A DNA stretch of 64,000 bases, from positions 1 through 64,000 of the forward strand of contig NZ_FOWW01000004.1 in NCBI RefSeq assembly GCF_900115565.1, read 5' to 3'. Numbering within the stretch: the first letter of the stretch is position 1; each line of letters begins with the position of its first letter. Source of the DNA: Amycolatopsis arida (lineage in GTDB: Bacteria > Actinomycetota > Actinomycetes > Mycobacteriales > Pseudonocardiaceae). The notes beneath the pieces are model-generated. The model was not told the DNA's origin. It searched no databases and saw only the letters and a program-made list of their open reading frames with translations. Position numbers and translations under genes: made by a program. Below are positions 1-8,357 of this stretch, piece after piece.

Positions 1-25
1 AGAGTAATCGAGCATACCCCACAGC

Positions 26-454
26 GTGGATTCCCTCGTAACCATTCTCATCACAGTAGCCATCATGATAGTTGCTGTCGGCGTGATGTTGCTGGTGGCC
101 CTGACCCGGAAGGGCTCAGTGACGACCATCACGATGACCACCCGGCGAATCGTCTTGCATTCAGCAGCCTCACCGGATGTTGTGTACGCCCTACTCTCGC
201 AGGAGTGCCCGTCTGGCTACTCAGTCGAGGACGTCGACCCCTTCCGCGGCTTGGTGATCCTTTCGTCACGGCCGACCGCTTTCACCTGGGGCTTCTTTTA
301 CCCTGTCGTCGTATCAGCGGAAGGCACTGGTGCTCGTGTGGAGATTGGCATCAAGCCGAAGGTGTTCCAGTACGGCCCCCTGGTGACACGGGCGCACAGG
401 AAACTTGCGCACGCAGTGGCCGGCTTGCCCAATGTCCACATCGAAAATGGTTGA
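26..454 (+). CDS. small membrane-anchored hypothetical protein
   Basis: The 142-residue product opens with a GTG codon and has one strongly hydrophobic segment at about residues 5-26 (LVTILITVAIMIVAVGVMLL), followed by a soluble domain of about 110 residues. I recognise no family. The soluble part alternates hydrophobic and polar residues and could be a small alpha/beta fold facing either side of the membrane. It lies at the left edge, next to cell-wall hydrolase and recombinase genes, so it may be cargo of the integrated element. Base composition is less GC-rich than in the core genes downstream. Function unknown. Confidence 0.55.
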   Translation: MDSLVTILITVAIMIVAVGVMLLVALTRKGSVTTITMTTRRIVLHSAASPDVVYALLSQECPSGYSVEDVDPFRGLVILSSRPTAFTWGFFYPVVVSAEGTGARVEIGIKPKVFQYGPLVTRAHRKLAHAVAGLPNVHIENG

Positions 455-606
455 GAAGGAGGCAGGTCGATATCGACGCCATTAGCGTTCCAGCACCAGG
501 ACTACAGGGTTGTACTCTGCGTACGCTCGCCGGAAACCGTCGTCGGGTCGCCTCAGGGGATGAGGCTGGTGTTCGGTCTGCCTATCCTGGGAACGTGCAT
601 CCGGTC

Positions 607-1461
607 TCATGTTGCTGCCCCCTGGGCTGGTCTTGTTGCGGCGCGGTAGTGGCCGATGGGGTCGATGCGGATGACGGCGCCGGTGTAGGGGGCGTTGATC
701 ATGTGGGTGCTGGAGATGGCGATGCCGACGTGAGTGATCGTGTGTGGGCTGGTGCCGAAGAACACCAGATCACCTGGTAGCAGTGGTGTGCTGGGTGGGA
801 GCAGCGGGCCGGCGTCGTGTTGGGTTCGCGCGGTGCGCGGGATGGTGACCCCGGCTGCTTGGTAGGCGGCGCGGGTGAGGCCGCTGCAGTCGAATCCGCC
901 TTCGGCATCGCCGTCGCCGCCCCAGACGTAGGGTTTGCCGAGCTGGGCGTGGGCGAATGCCACGGCGGCCTGTGCGGCTTGGCCGGGTGGGCCGCTGCTG
1001 GGCGCGGCGTCGCGGTAGAGGGCGGCTTGGGCGAGGACTTCGTCGACGTACCAGCCGGCGTGGTTGTAGGCGAAGATCGCGGCGTGCAAGCCGTGGCTGA
1101 CGTTGTTGTCGCAGAGGTAGAAGCTGGCTGCGAAGATCGCGTCGTGCTTGTCCCAGGGAGATGGCGGGGTGTGTCCGCCTGGCGGAAGGGGGTGGCGGGC
1201 GATGACGCTGTCGAACGTGGGCTGGAGGCACTGCATGGGACCGCGTGCGTGGGAAGAGTTCTCGGTGCCCTCGGCGACGCCGGGCAGGGTGCTGCGACCG
1301 TGGTCGGACTCGACCTTTCCGATCGCGGCGAGGATGGACCAGTCGAGGCCGGGACATGCGGTGGCGGCCTGCTGGTAGAGGGCGAGGTAGTCGACGGGTA
1401 TGTCGGCGAGCGCGGTCTGGCTGGGGGTGCTAGTACTACTACCGATCACGGCCCTGATCAC
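607..1461 (-). CDS. lytic transglycosylase / NlpC-P60 peptidoglycan hydrolase
   Basis: Two cell-wall-degrading modules are visible. The first resembles soluble lytic transglycosylases: GLDWSILAAIGKVESDHG carries the catalytic Glu, followed by a GPMQ motif. The second is an NlpC/P60 endopeptidase: PYVWGG, then FDCSGL with the catalytic Cys, then THVGI with the catalytic His. Proteins of this design act outside the membrane and open the peptidoglycan during conjugation in actinobacterial integrative elements. The frame stays open upstream to 1896, but those residues look like antisense of other DNA. I placed the start at a GTG (1459-1461). The membrane anchor expected at the N-terminus is missing or degraded, so the 5' end may be truncated. 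Confidence 0.75.
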   Translation of the reverse strand: MIRAVIGSSTSTPSQTALADIPVDYLALYQQAATACPGLDWSILAAIGKVESDHGRSTLPGVAEGTENSSHARGPMQCLQPTFDSVIARHPLPPGGHTPPSPWDKHDAIFAASFYLCDNNVSHGLHAAIFAYNHAGWYVDEVLAQAALYRDAAPSSGPPGQAAQAAVAFAHAQLGKPYVWGGDGDAEGGFDCSGLTRAAYQAAGVTIPRTARTQHDAGPLLPPSTPLLPGDLVFFGTSPHTITHVGIAISSTHMINAPYTGAVIRIDPIGHYRAATRPAQGAAT

Positions 1462-1779
1462 ATTGCCTGCGGCCGCGGCGCGCCGTCGCGTGCCGCGCAG
1501 TGCTCGATACGGCCTGGAGCCGCTGTGGCTTGCACCGACGAAGGGATGGAGTCGTGAGCCGAACCACTGGTTCCGGGCCGACGCGTATGCGGCCCGCCGT
1601 CTATGGATGTACCAACCACACCGGCGAGAGAGCCGGGACGGACGTGTCCCGCCGCTACCGCGCTTGCAGCGCGGTAGCGGCGGAGTCCGGCGCGATGGCC
1701 CAGTGGTTCTACGACGCCCCCGCATACCCTCGGCGGCCGCTTCCGCCTCAACGTCCACGACATCGAGTCCCAACTCGGC

Positions 1780-2037
1780 ATGCCACGCGGTGACTGTCGG
1801 GAGCTCGCTATCAGGATCGCTGATCCGGACCGCGAGTTCGCCACGATCGTCTGTGCCGCGCTCGGTCGCCTCCCACGCCAGCCTCGCCTGCGACACCCAC
1901 TTCTACGCGCGGCGAGCACGGCCAACGTGCCCTTGGCGTTCGCCGACGACCTGTCTCTGACCCGGCAACTCGCACCCAACGCACTGGTCTTCTCCCGACT
2001 CGGGCTCAGCTGTCCGGAATGGCCGACGCTTCGATGA
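1780..2037 (+). CDS. possible coding remnant, unknown
   Basis: This plus-strand frame has the third-position G/C bias of real coding sequence, and the bias extends upstream of the ATG at 1780 to about 1705. It ends just as the next small frame begins (2019). The product would be 85 residues with no recognisable domain. It may be the 3' remnant of a longer gene cut by rearrangement at the element boundary. It overlaps the spurious upstream extension of the minus-strand hydrolase. Assignment is tentative. Confidence 0.3.
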   Translation: MPRGDCRELAIRIADPDREFATIVCAALGRLPRQPRLRHPLLRAASTANVPLAFADDLSLTRQLAPNALVFSRLGLSCPEWPTLR

Positions 2038-2219
2038 CCCCCACGAACGACCGCTTTCCCGAACCAGCCGCCGACCCAGAGATGCGGCTGGACATTCGCA
2101 TTGCCGAAGGCGCCGAAGCCGAACGACTCCGGCTCGAACAGGCCCAGGTACTCATGGAGGTGACGCAATGGCTGGCCCAGAGGCAACCCAGGAATGGCTC
2201 AACCAGCAAGGCGGCCTGA
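2019..2219 (+). CDS. small hypothetical protein preceding the recombinase
   Basis: A 66-residue acidic, mostly helical product. The segment from about residue 20 to 50 is rich in E, A, R and L and includes IRIAEGAEAERLRLEQAQVL. It starts at an ATG inside the end of the previous frame and overlaps the recombinase start by 52 bases, which suggests translational coupling. I know no family for it. Its size, helical nature and position upstream of a serine recombinase would suit an accessory protein of the element, but that is inference from position only. Confidence 0.5.
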   Translation: MADASMTPTNDRFPEPAADPEMRLDIRIAEGAEAERLRLEQAQVLMEVTQWLAQRQPRNGSTSKAA

Positions 2220-3361
2220 GCGCTGTCTCCGGCCCGTACCGTTCCGGCTGGGACGGCTTCGACTCGGCTGCGGTCACCGCCGCGCCTGCCCTGATCCCAG
2301 TCGCGTTCCTCGGGCGCACCTCCACCGACGACCAGCAGGACCCCGTCGGGTCGCTGCTGCGCCAGCTGCGCATCTCGCAGGAAGCGCTGCCCGAGGGCTG
2401 TGTCATCGTCGCGTACTTCTACGACGTCGAGTCCGGACGCAAAGACCTCGATGTGCGCGGCCGGGGCGATCGTCACGAGCGGCTCGGCATCCCCATCCCG
2501 CGTGATGGCGGCATCCACGATCTGCTCAAAGAGGCAACCAACCCCAACCGACGCTTCCAAGCAGTCATCTGCGAACAGATCGACCGCATCGCACGTCGGG
2601 CCTACTACGGCACGCTCGTGGAGCACCGCCTCCAGTCAGCCAACGTCGGACTGTGGGCCGCCGATGAGCCCATTCGGCTCGATACCGACATGCTCATCGA
2701 CCCGACCACGGTGCTCACCCGACGGGTCAAGCAGGGCATCGCTGAGTGGTACGCGCTGGACATGATCAAGCGGGCTCGCGACGGGTTCGAGACCCACACC
2801 GATCAGGGCTACAACGTCGGCAAAGCCTGCTACGGCTACCGCACCGTCCAGGTCCGGCTCGACAAGCAGGACTCCGACGACGAGCACGCGTCCGACAAGG
2901 GCAGCGCCGAGCAGACAGGGCGAGGAAGGTCTGGTAATCGAGGGAAGGGTCGGAACGGTCCGCGGACCAAGAGCAAGCTCGTCAAGGAGCCGATCGAGGC
3001 CGCGGTCGTCCGCAAGATCTACGACTGGCGGATTGCCGAGCGACTCAGCTACGAGGCGATCGCGGAGCGACTCAACCTCGACCTCGCGCTGTTCGAAGCG
3101 CTCAGGTTGGAGATCCACTACAACAAGACCGACAACACCGCCGTCTGCCGCATCACGCTGAGTGGCGAGACGCTCCCAGCGCTTCAGCAGACCACACACG
3201 AGAGCGGAGTGGTACTCCCCTTCACGAAGCCAAAGCGCAAGAACCACGGCAGCACCAGCACCGACGCGAACGAGAAGGACGAGGCGCTCAGCGACTCGTC
3301 CCCCCTGTTCCCATCTGCTGTGTGCCCCCGGCAGGACTCGAACCTGCGACCTAGAGATTAG
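2168..3361 (+). pseudogene. large serine recombinase, apparently internally deleted
   Basis: The N-terminal resolvase-type catalytic domain is present (residues about 40-200). It has the probable nucleophile Ser in FLGRTSTDD and a later IDRIAR motif. A recombinase-domain segment follows (about 275-305, KEPIEAAVVRKIYDWRIAERL). Full-length proteins of this kind normally continue with some 200 or more residues of recombinase domain, zinc ribbon and coiled coil. Here the sequence jumps within a few residues from AERLNLDLA to what looks like the C-terminal tail (LFEALRLEIHYNKT). I infer an in-frame internal deletion and an inactive integrase. The last 14 residues (AVCPRQDSNLRPRD) are antisense of the tRNA-Arg gene, so the frame reads from the element into the chromosomal attachment site. 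Confidence 0.7.
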
Positions 3362-3396
3362 AAGGCTCTTGCTCTATCCAGCTGAGCTACGAGGGC
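3323..3396 (-). tRNA. tRNA-Arg (anticodon TCT)
   Basis: On the minus strand the sequence folds as a cloverleaf. The acceptor is GCCCTCG pairing with CGGGGGC (one G-T wobble), the D stem is GCTC/GAGC, the anticodon loop is CTTCTAA giving TCT, and the T arm is GCAGG-TTCGAGT-CCTGC. Seventy-four bases include discriminator A; CCA is not encoded. The anticodon stem (AGAGC/TCTCT) has a C-T mismatch at the pair next to the loop, where G would be expected on the 3' side. The recombinase frame overlaps the 3' half on the other strand. The tRNA is probably the integration site of the element to its left. Confidence 0.9.
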
Positions 3397-3801
3397 CGGT
3401 GCGGCCGACTGCCGGTGGCCACCCGCATGCCCCCAGCTTAGTCGGCACATCTTGTCGATCGTCCGATCGCGGCAAAGCGTTTCACCGCTGGCAAGCCCGG
3501 ATGAGGCCTGCGTCACAGCTGCTCGGGGTGGCGGCGTGGCCAACCCCCATTATCGCAGGTGAGGAGCTCGTCGGCGGAGCGGGCCGACCGGAGGGGGGCC
3601 GGCCCTCGCGGCGAACCGGACCGGGCCGGGGGGAGGTGGGTTGCCGAGTGGACAAGCCCGACTTCCCCTTCGTCCAGGGTGGGTAACGGTGGTTGCGCCG
3701 GATGGACCAGTCGTCCGCTGGTTTTGTGCGAGTGGCCGGCGGTGATCGCCGGGAGGAGGCTCCGACCGGCGCCCCTACAGCCGCTGCACGCGCCTGGTGC
3801 C
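3397..3801. other. intergenic, no gene seen
   Basis: About 400 bases between tRNA-Arg and the terminator of the xylanase remnant. Short open frames exist on both strands, but none has a ribosome-binding site, a consistent codon bias or a recognisable product. It should contain the tRNA promoter (upstream of 3396 on the minus strand), but I could not assign clear -35/-10 boxes. Confidence 0.4.
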
Positions 3802-3843
3802 GGCCGGGGAGGGCGGTGCCGCGCCGCGCCACCCTCCCCGGCC
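3802..3843 (-). terminator. stem-loop after the xylanase remnant
   Basis: GGCCGGGGAGGG (3802-3813) pairs perfectly with CCCTCCCCGGCC (3832-3843) around an 18-base GC-rich loop. It begins 13 bases beyond the xylanase stop codon. There is no T tract, as is common in high-GC actinobacteria. Confidence 0.6.
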
Positions 3844-3856
3844 TTGCCGGCAGCGC

Positions 3857-4675
3857 CTACGGGTTGATCCTCGTGTAGGCGGGCTTCGGCCTCAGGCTGC
3901 TGTCGAACAGGCATGCCGCACCCTGACCGTTGAAGGCGTCGGGGACCCACGAGTGCCGGTCGGTGAAACCCCACGTGGTGAACTCGACACAGCGGGACAC
4001 CGCATGGCAGGTGTCCCACACCCGCTTGTAGTAGTCGGCCTGAGTGGACAGCTTCGACGAGTCGACCGGCAACGGCATCCGCACGTCGATCTCGGTGATC
4101 GCCACGGCGACGCCCAGCGCGACGAACCGCTCCAGGTTGGACCGCAGGTCGTTCGGGAAGCCGTACTGGATGGTCAGATGCGTCTGGAGGCCCACGCCGT
4201 TGATCGGGACTCCCTGCTGGCGCAGTGAGCGCACCAGGTTGTACACCGCGTTGCTCTTCGCGTTCTGCCCCTCGATGTTGTCGTCGTCGATGTACAGCTT
4301 GGCCGAGGAATCGGCCTGCCGCGCCCAGCGGAACGCCTCGGCGACCTAGCCGTCACCCAGCTTCTGCTGGAAGATCGAGTTGCGCCGCGAACCGTCCTCG
4401 TTGAACGCCTCGTTCACCACGTCCCACGCCCGGATCCGACCCCGGTACCTGCTCATCACCGTGGTGATGTGGTTGCGTACCACCGTCCGCAGCTCGTCGG
4501 CCGACAGGTTGTTCAACCAGCTCGGGTGCTGGCTGTGCCACACCAACGTGTGACCACGAAGGGACTTGCCGTTCCGCCGCGCGTGGTACTGCCCGCGGTT
4601 GCGTTCGAGGCTCTCCCACTTCATCTCGTTCTCGGGGGTCACGCTGTCGAACTCGCGGGTCAGGGTGGCGCGGTC
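3857..4675 (-). pseudogene. GH10 endo-1,4-beta-xylanase remnant
   Basis: Conceptual translation gives a GH10 catalytic domain: FDSVTPENEMKWE, then the substrate-binding GHTLVWHSQ, then WDVVNEAF with the acid/base Glu, and downstream TEIDVRMP with the nucleophile Glu. A TAG at about 4349-4351 interrupts a stretch reading GDG-stop-VAEAF. Tyr (TAC/TAT) is usual there, so one base change explains the break. The 5' end is also missing. Signal peptide and start codon are gone, and the frame is joined directly to the stop codon (4676-4678) of a permease fragment. The intact enzyme would have been secreted to cut the xylan backbone. It lies with other broken xylan genes. Confidence 0.85.
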
Positions 4676-4829
4676 TCACTTCCCACCGATCCCCATCAAG
4701 CCGCTGGTGAGCGACCGGCGAACTGGGTCTGGTACTCCCACAGCGTCAGGGTGAGCACGAGCGGGAACAGGAAGCCGTTCCACGCCTGCGACGCCGTGTA
4801 GATGCCGATCGTGGCGATCGACGAACGGG
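4676..4829 (-). pseudogene. C-terminal fragment of a sugar ABC transporter permease
   Basis: The minus strand encodes about 36 residues typical of the MalG-type permease C-terminal region (VPISRSSIATIGIYTA, then QAWNGFLFPLVLT). After a frameshift it ends with LTSGLMGIGGK-stop. The last membrane segments between these parts are missing, so a deletion plus frameshift is likely. Upstream the homology ends abruptly near 4830, where plus-strand GH115 sequence begins. In intact clusters such permeases import xylo-oligosaccharides for cytoplasmic breakdown. Here it is clearly non-functional. Confidence 0.7.
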
Positions 4830-4849
4830 ATATCGGGACGACCAGCCTG

Positions 4850-6325
4850 ACCAGCACCGGTGGCCGGTCGAGCGGCTCGGCGAGTGGGAGCGGCGCTACG
4901 CCGCGGAGAACTTCGGGCCGGAGCACGCCGGCGCCGTCGCCGAGGTCCTGCGCACCTACGGCACGCTGCAGTCCCGGCGCAAGCCGGAACTGCTCAACGG
5001 GAGGATCAGCGTGGACCCCACCAAGGATCTCGCGACCGACCCGACCGCGGTCGTCTGCGACGACGAGGCCGACCCGTTCAACCACGTCGACTATCGTGAG
5101 CGGGAGCGGGTCACGGAGGAGTGGCAACGGCTGGCGGCCAGGGCCGAGCGGATCGGCGCCGCGCTGCCCGCATCCCACCGGAATGCCTACTACCAGCTGG
5201 TGCTCTACCAGGTGAGGGCGACGGCCAACCTGTACGCGCTGCGGGAGGCCGAGTTCACCAACCTCCGCTACGCCGAGCAGGGTCGGGCGGCGACCAACGA
5301 CCTCGCCGACGCCACCGGTGCCCGGTTCGCCGAGGACCAGGCGATGTCGGACTACTACGACAACACGCTGGCCGGCGGGAAGTGGAACGGCTTCCAGACG
5401 CAACCGAAGATCGGCTACGGGGATGTCGAGCGTTACGGGCCGGACGCGCCGTGGCAGCAGCCGCGGACCCGGAACCACGTGGCGCTCCGGACGCCGTCTT
5501 CCCACCGCCGAAACGCATCGAGGTGCCGCCGATGGCCGACATGGGGGTGGCAGTCGACGGATCGGCGGACTGGTGGCCGGCGGCGGACAGCCTACCGGTG
5601 CTGCCGATGTTCAGCCCGTACCAAACCCAGCCGGCCCAGTACATCGAGGTCTTCAACCGCGGAACGGTCCCGTTCGACTACCGGATCGCGCCCGCCGAGC
5701 CGTGGGTGCTCGTCGAGCCGAGCGGCGGCCGGGTCGACCAGCAGGTGCGTGCCACCGTCCGGGTCGACTGGTCCCGGGAGCCGAAGGGCACCAGCCGGGT
5801 GCCGATCAGGGTGTCCGGGCCGGACGGCGCCGAGCTGGTGGTCGAGGCCATTGTGGACAATCGGAAGGTGTCGGGAACCCGGCCGGCGGGGTTCGTCGAG
5901 GCCAACCGTTCCCTGTCACCGCGCCGGCCCAGACCCCGGGTGGTGACGGACCACGGTTGGAGTACCGGATGAACGTGTTCACCACCGGACCGGGCGAGGT
6001 GTGGGCGTACCTGTCGCCGCGCAACGACACGGTGTCGTCGAACGGGCTCGAGTACGCCATCCCGATCGACGACCAGCCACCGCAGGTCGTGAACGTCACC
6101 GAGGCGACCGGCGCCGACGACACGGCGATGAACAAGCAGTGGGAGCGCAACACGTCGGACAACGTCAACCGCACGGTCACGCGGCATGTCATCACCTCCC
6201 CTGGGGTGCACACCGTCACGTTCTGGATGGCCGACCCGACCGTGGTGCTGCGGAAGCTCGTGGTGGACACCGGTGATCTCCGGGAGAGCTATCTCGGGCC
6301 ACCGGAGAGCTTCCGATTCGGATGA
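4850..6325 (+). pseudogene. GH115 alpha-glucuronidase remnant, frameshifted
   Basis: Three consecutive pieces in three reading frames together resemble the C-terminal half of GH115 xylan alpha-glucuronidase. Piece 1 (about 4861-5470) includes WERRYAAENFGPEHA, NAYYQLVLYQV and NTLAGGKWNGF. Piece 2 (about 5490-5905) holds a beta-rich domain (FNRGTVPFDYRIAP, RVPIRVSGPDG). Piece 3 (about 5905-6325) reads PRLEYRMNVFTTGPGEVWAYLSP and ends at a TGA. Between pieces 2 and 3 residues also appear to be deleted. The 5' half with most of the catalytic domain is absent. The intact enzyme removes methylglucuronic acid side groups from xylan, which fits the neighbouring xylanase remnant. Confidence 0.8.
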
Positions 6326-6401
6326 GGCTGCGCTTCCGGTTCCGGTTCCGCTTCCGGTTCGGGTGAGGCCGGGCCGTCGTTCGCGGGCGTAGGGTTCGGG
6401 C

Positions 6402-7022
6402 ATGGCCGACCGCTGGATCGCGGACTTCTGGTTCGACCCCTCGTGCCCCTATACCTTCATCACCTCGCGGTGGCTCGTGGAGGTGACGACCGTGCGCCCG
6501 GTCGACGTGCGCTGGCGGGTGATGAGCCTGTCGGTCCTCAACGAGCATCGCGACGACGATCCCGAGGGTGATCCGGAGGGCTACCTGTGGGTTCCGGTTC
6601 GGGTGTGCGCCGCGGTGGCGCGACACCACGGTCACGACGCGCTCGGCCGCTTCTACGCTGAGCTCTGGTCGGGGGCCGACCAGGACCGGGTCGGCCAGGA
6701 CTGGATCGGCGACCTGGAGACCGCGTTGGCGGCGGCGGGCCTGCCCACCTCGCTGGCCGAGGCCGGGACCACCGAGGAGTACGACGACGCGGTGCGCGCC
6801 TCGCACCAGGACGGCGTCCGCCTGGTCGGCGACCACACCGGCACCCCGGTGCTGGCGGTCACCTGTCCGGACGGCAGCCGGCCGGCCATGTTCGGCCCGG
6901 TCCTGTCCCAGGTCCCGCACGGCGAACGCGCCGGCCGGCTGTGGGACGGGGTCCTGCTCGTCACCGGGGTGCCGGGCTTCCACGAGCTGAAAGGCCGAGC
7001 GCCGGAGACCGGCGCGGGCTGA
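6402..7022 (+). CDS. DsbA-family thioredoxin-fold protein, nitroreductase-like
   Basis: A 206-residue protein of the same family as mycothiol-dependent nitroreductase Rv2466c: DFWFDPSCPYTFITSRW at the start, then RVMSLSVLNEHR, and the cis-proline region GTPVL. The active site reads CPYT, so the first Cys is present but the second (resolving) Cys is replaced by Thr. It is a paralogue of the protein at 39879-40508 and more divergent from Rv2466c. A helical domain is inserted in the thioredoxin fold (about residues 60-150). It starts at an ATG 76 bases after the xylan remnants and appears monocistronic. The sequence between them contains short TTCCGG repeats. Likely cytoplasmic; the substrate is unknown. 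Confidence 0.8.
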   Translation: MADRWIADFWFDPSCPYTFITSRWLVEVTTVRPVDVRWRVMSLSVLNEHRDDDPEGDPEGYLWVPVRVCAAVARHHGHDALGRFYAELWSGADQDRVGQDWIGDLETALAAAGLPTSLAEAGTTEEYDDAVRASHQDGVRLVGDHTGTPVLAVTCPDGSRPAMFGPVLSQVPHGERAGRLWDGVLLVTGVPGFHELKGRAPETGAG

Positions 7023-7657
7023 GGTGGCCCCAGTCCGAGACGGACGGGTCGGGACGAGGCAGCCTCGTGCGGTGACCCGCCGTCGCCGCCCGCCCAGGCC
7101 GGACCAGTGGCGCTTCCGCTCGGGTGCCGTTATCCGGAGTCCGCTGGCCGCTCCGGTCCCGGTCGTCGGCGTGCTGATCGGGGGACCGGCGGCGAGCACC
7201 TTGCCGACCACCGCGGTCGCTGCGGGGGACGCCCGGACCCATCACCCGCGGTGGCCGGTCCCGCCAATCCGACGCCGGGGTGGCGAGCCATCACGTGGTC
7301 GAGAACCAGCGGCCGCCGCCGAGCCGTGTCCGCCGCTGCGCTGAGTCCGGGGTGCTGCTCCCCGGATGGGTGTGCCATGTCGATGCTCCCTGCCTGTCGT
7401 TGTTCCATCCGTCATGCGCGGTGTCGTCCGTGTCGCCGCTGACCTCGGCGCACCCGACCTTTTGGCACGGCCTTGCCTCGGTGCGCCCGGCTTCGGCGGT
7501 AGCCGCCGAACTCACCCGGCCGGCATCGACCCTCGAGGAGCGCCAGCCGGCGTGACCGCGTCAGCCGGACCGCACGACGCCGGCCGGTGGGTCCGGTGGC
7601 CACCGCCGCCAGGGCGGGGCATGTCCCCGACCGATGGCCACCGGACCCCGGGAAAGA
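7023..7657. other. long intergenic stretch, no gene seen
   Basis: About 630 bases without a convincing gene. Several overlapping frames are open on both strands because of GC content, but none has a ribosome-binding site or family resemblance. It lies between convergent genes and may be degraded sequence left by earlier genes, like the neighbouring xylan cluster. Confidence 0.4.
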
Positions 7658-7700
7658 CCCGCGGGCGCACCCGGTGACCAGGTGCGGGCGCGCCCGCGGG
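7658..7700. repeat. long GC-rich inverted repeat
   Basis: CCCGCGGGCGCACCC (7658-7672) is followed after 13 bases by GGGCGCGCCCGCGGG (7686-7700). The arms pair over 15 bases with one mismatch. It could be a terminator for either convergent transcript, more probably the plus-strand one. Confidence 0.45.
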
Positions 7701-7728
7701 CGGGTCGTGTCGGGGCACGACCCTTTCT

Positions 7729-7775
7729 CGGGCCGGTTGTCGTGTCGTGTCCCCAGGAAGAACGACACCGGCCCG
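7729..7775 (-). terminator. terminator of the I36-type inhibitor gene
   Basis: On the minus strand CGGGCCGGTGTCGTT pairs with a nearly complementary arm at 7729-7743, allowing one bulged base, around a loop of about 17 bases. It starts about 12 bases past the stop codon at 7787. Confidence 0.6.
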
Positions 7776-7786
7776 GTTCAGGAGGC

Positions 7787-8182
7787 TCAGTTCCAGATCT
7801 GGATCGCGCGCACGAGGAACGGAGCCTGCGGCACGAAGGTGCCACCACCCGGATAGGTCGTGAAGTCCGCCTCGGTGGCGCAGTCCTCGTCCTGATAGAC
7901 GGTGACGTCCCGGTCGATGCGGTTGACGAAGGATTTCGCCGCAATCCCCTCGCTCAACGGAACGCATTCCTCGGGGTTCGTGTTACGGAGGTCGTATCGG
8001 GCCGGCGTGCCCGCGTAGAGCTCACTCGCCCACGCGCAGAACTCGCCCGGCGCGCAGTCGAAACCCGGCGGTGTGACCGGGTCCGGCGCGGCGGGGGCGG
8101 CCGACACGGGGCCGGCGCCGGCGAGCAGGGCGAGCCCGGTGAGCGCGAGAGCTCGGGACAGTCGCGGGATTTTCCTCATCAT
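7787..8182 (-). CDS. secreted peptidase inhibitor family I36 protein
   Basis: The 131-residue product has a classical signal peptide: a basic start (MMRKIPRLSR), a hydrophobic core (ALALTGLALLAGA) and an AAPAAP cleavage region near residue 30. The mature part of about 100 residues has Cys in FDCAPGEFCAW, ECV and DCA. It resembles the small beta/gamma-crystallin-like I36 inhibitors of Streptomyces, which block extracellular metalloproteinases. The start was chosen because GGGGGA sits 8-13 bases upstream; the frame stays open further but without a start signal. It is a single gene with its own terminator. Family assignment rests on the length, the Cys pattern and the FCAW motif. Confidence 0.75.
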   Translation of the reverse strand: MMRKIPRLSRALALTGLALLAGAGPVSAAPAAPDPVTPPGFDCAPGEFCAWASELYAGTPARYDLRNTNPEECVPLSEGIAAKSFVNRIDRDVTVYQDEDCATEADFTTYPGGGTFVPQAPFLVRAIQIWN

Positions 8183-8272
8183 CGTCGTGGTCCCCCTGTT
8201 GTGGTCCGGAATGGGGCGCTGGAGCAAATATGCAGGGCCGGGGGAGGGGAAGCCAAGAGGGAATTCGAGGAT

Positions 8273-8320
8273 TGTGGACAACTGGAAAGAAGTCACCTGT
8301 TCGGGTTCGAGTTGTCCACA
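8273..8320. promoter_or_regulatory. inverted pair of DnaA-box-like sequences
   Basis: TGTGGACAA (8273-8281) and TTGTCCACA (8312-8320) are identical nonamers in inverted orientation. TTGTCCACA is the preferred DnaA box in GC-rich actinobacteria such as Streptomyces. They lie in the 175-base gap between the inhibitor gene and the 3' end of the LacI regulator. No origin genes are near, so this would be a titration or regulatory site at most. Confidence 0.45.
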
Positions 8321-8357
8321 GATTGCCGGAAGTGGTTGCAGGAGAAAACCCAGCGTG

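Noticed and set aside
1462-1896. N-terminal extension of the NlpC/P60 hydrolase
   Set aside because: No signal or membrane segment, and the opposite strand shows better codon bias over 1705-2037. The extension is probably a shadow.
8273-8320. Replication origin
   Set aside because: Only two boxes occur, with no dnaA, dnaN or AT-rich unwinding region nearby.
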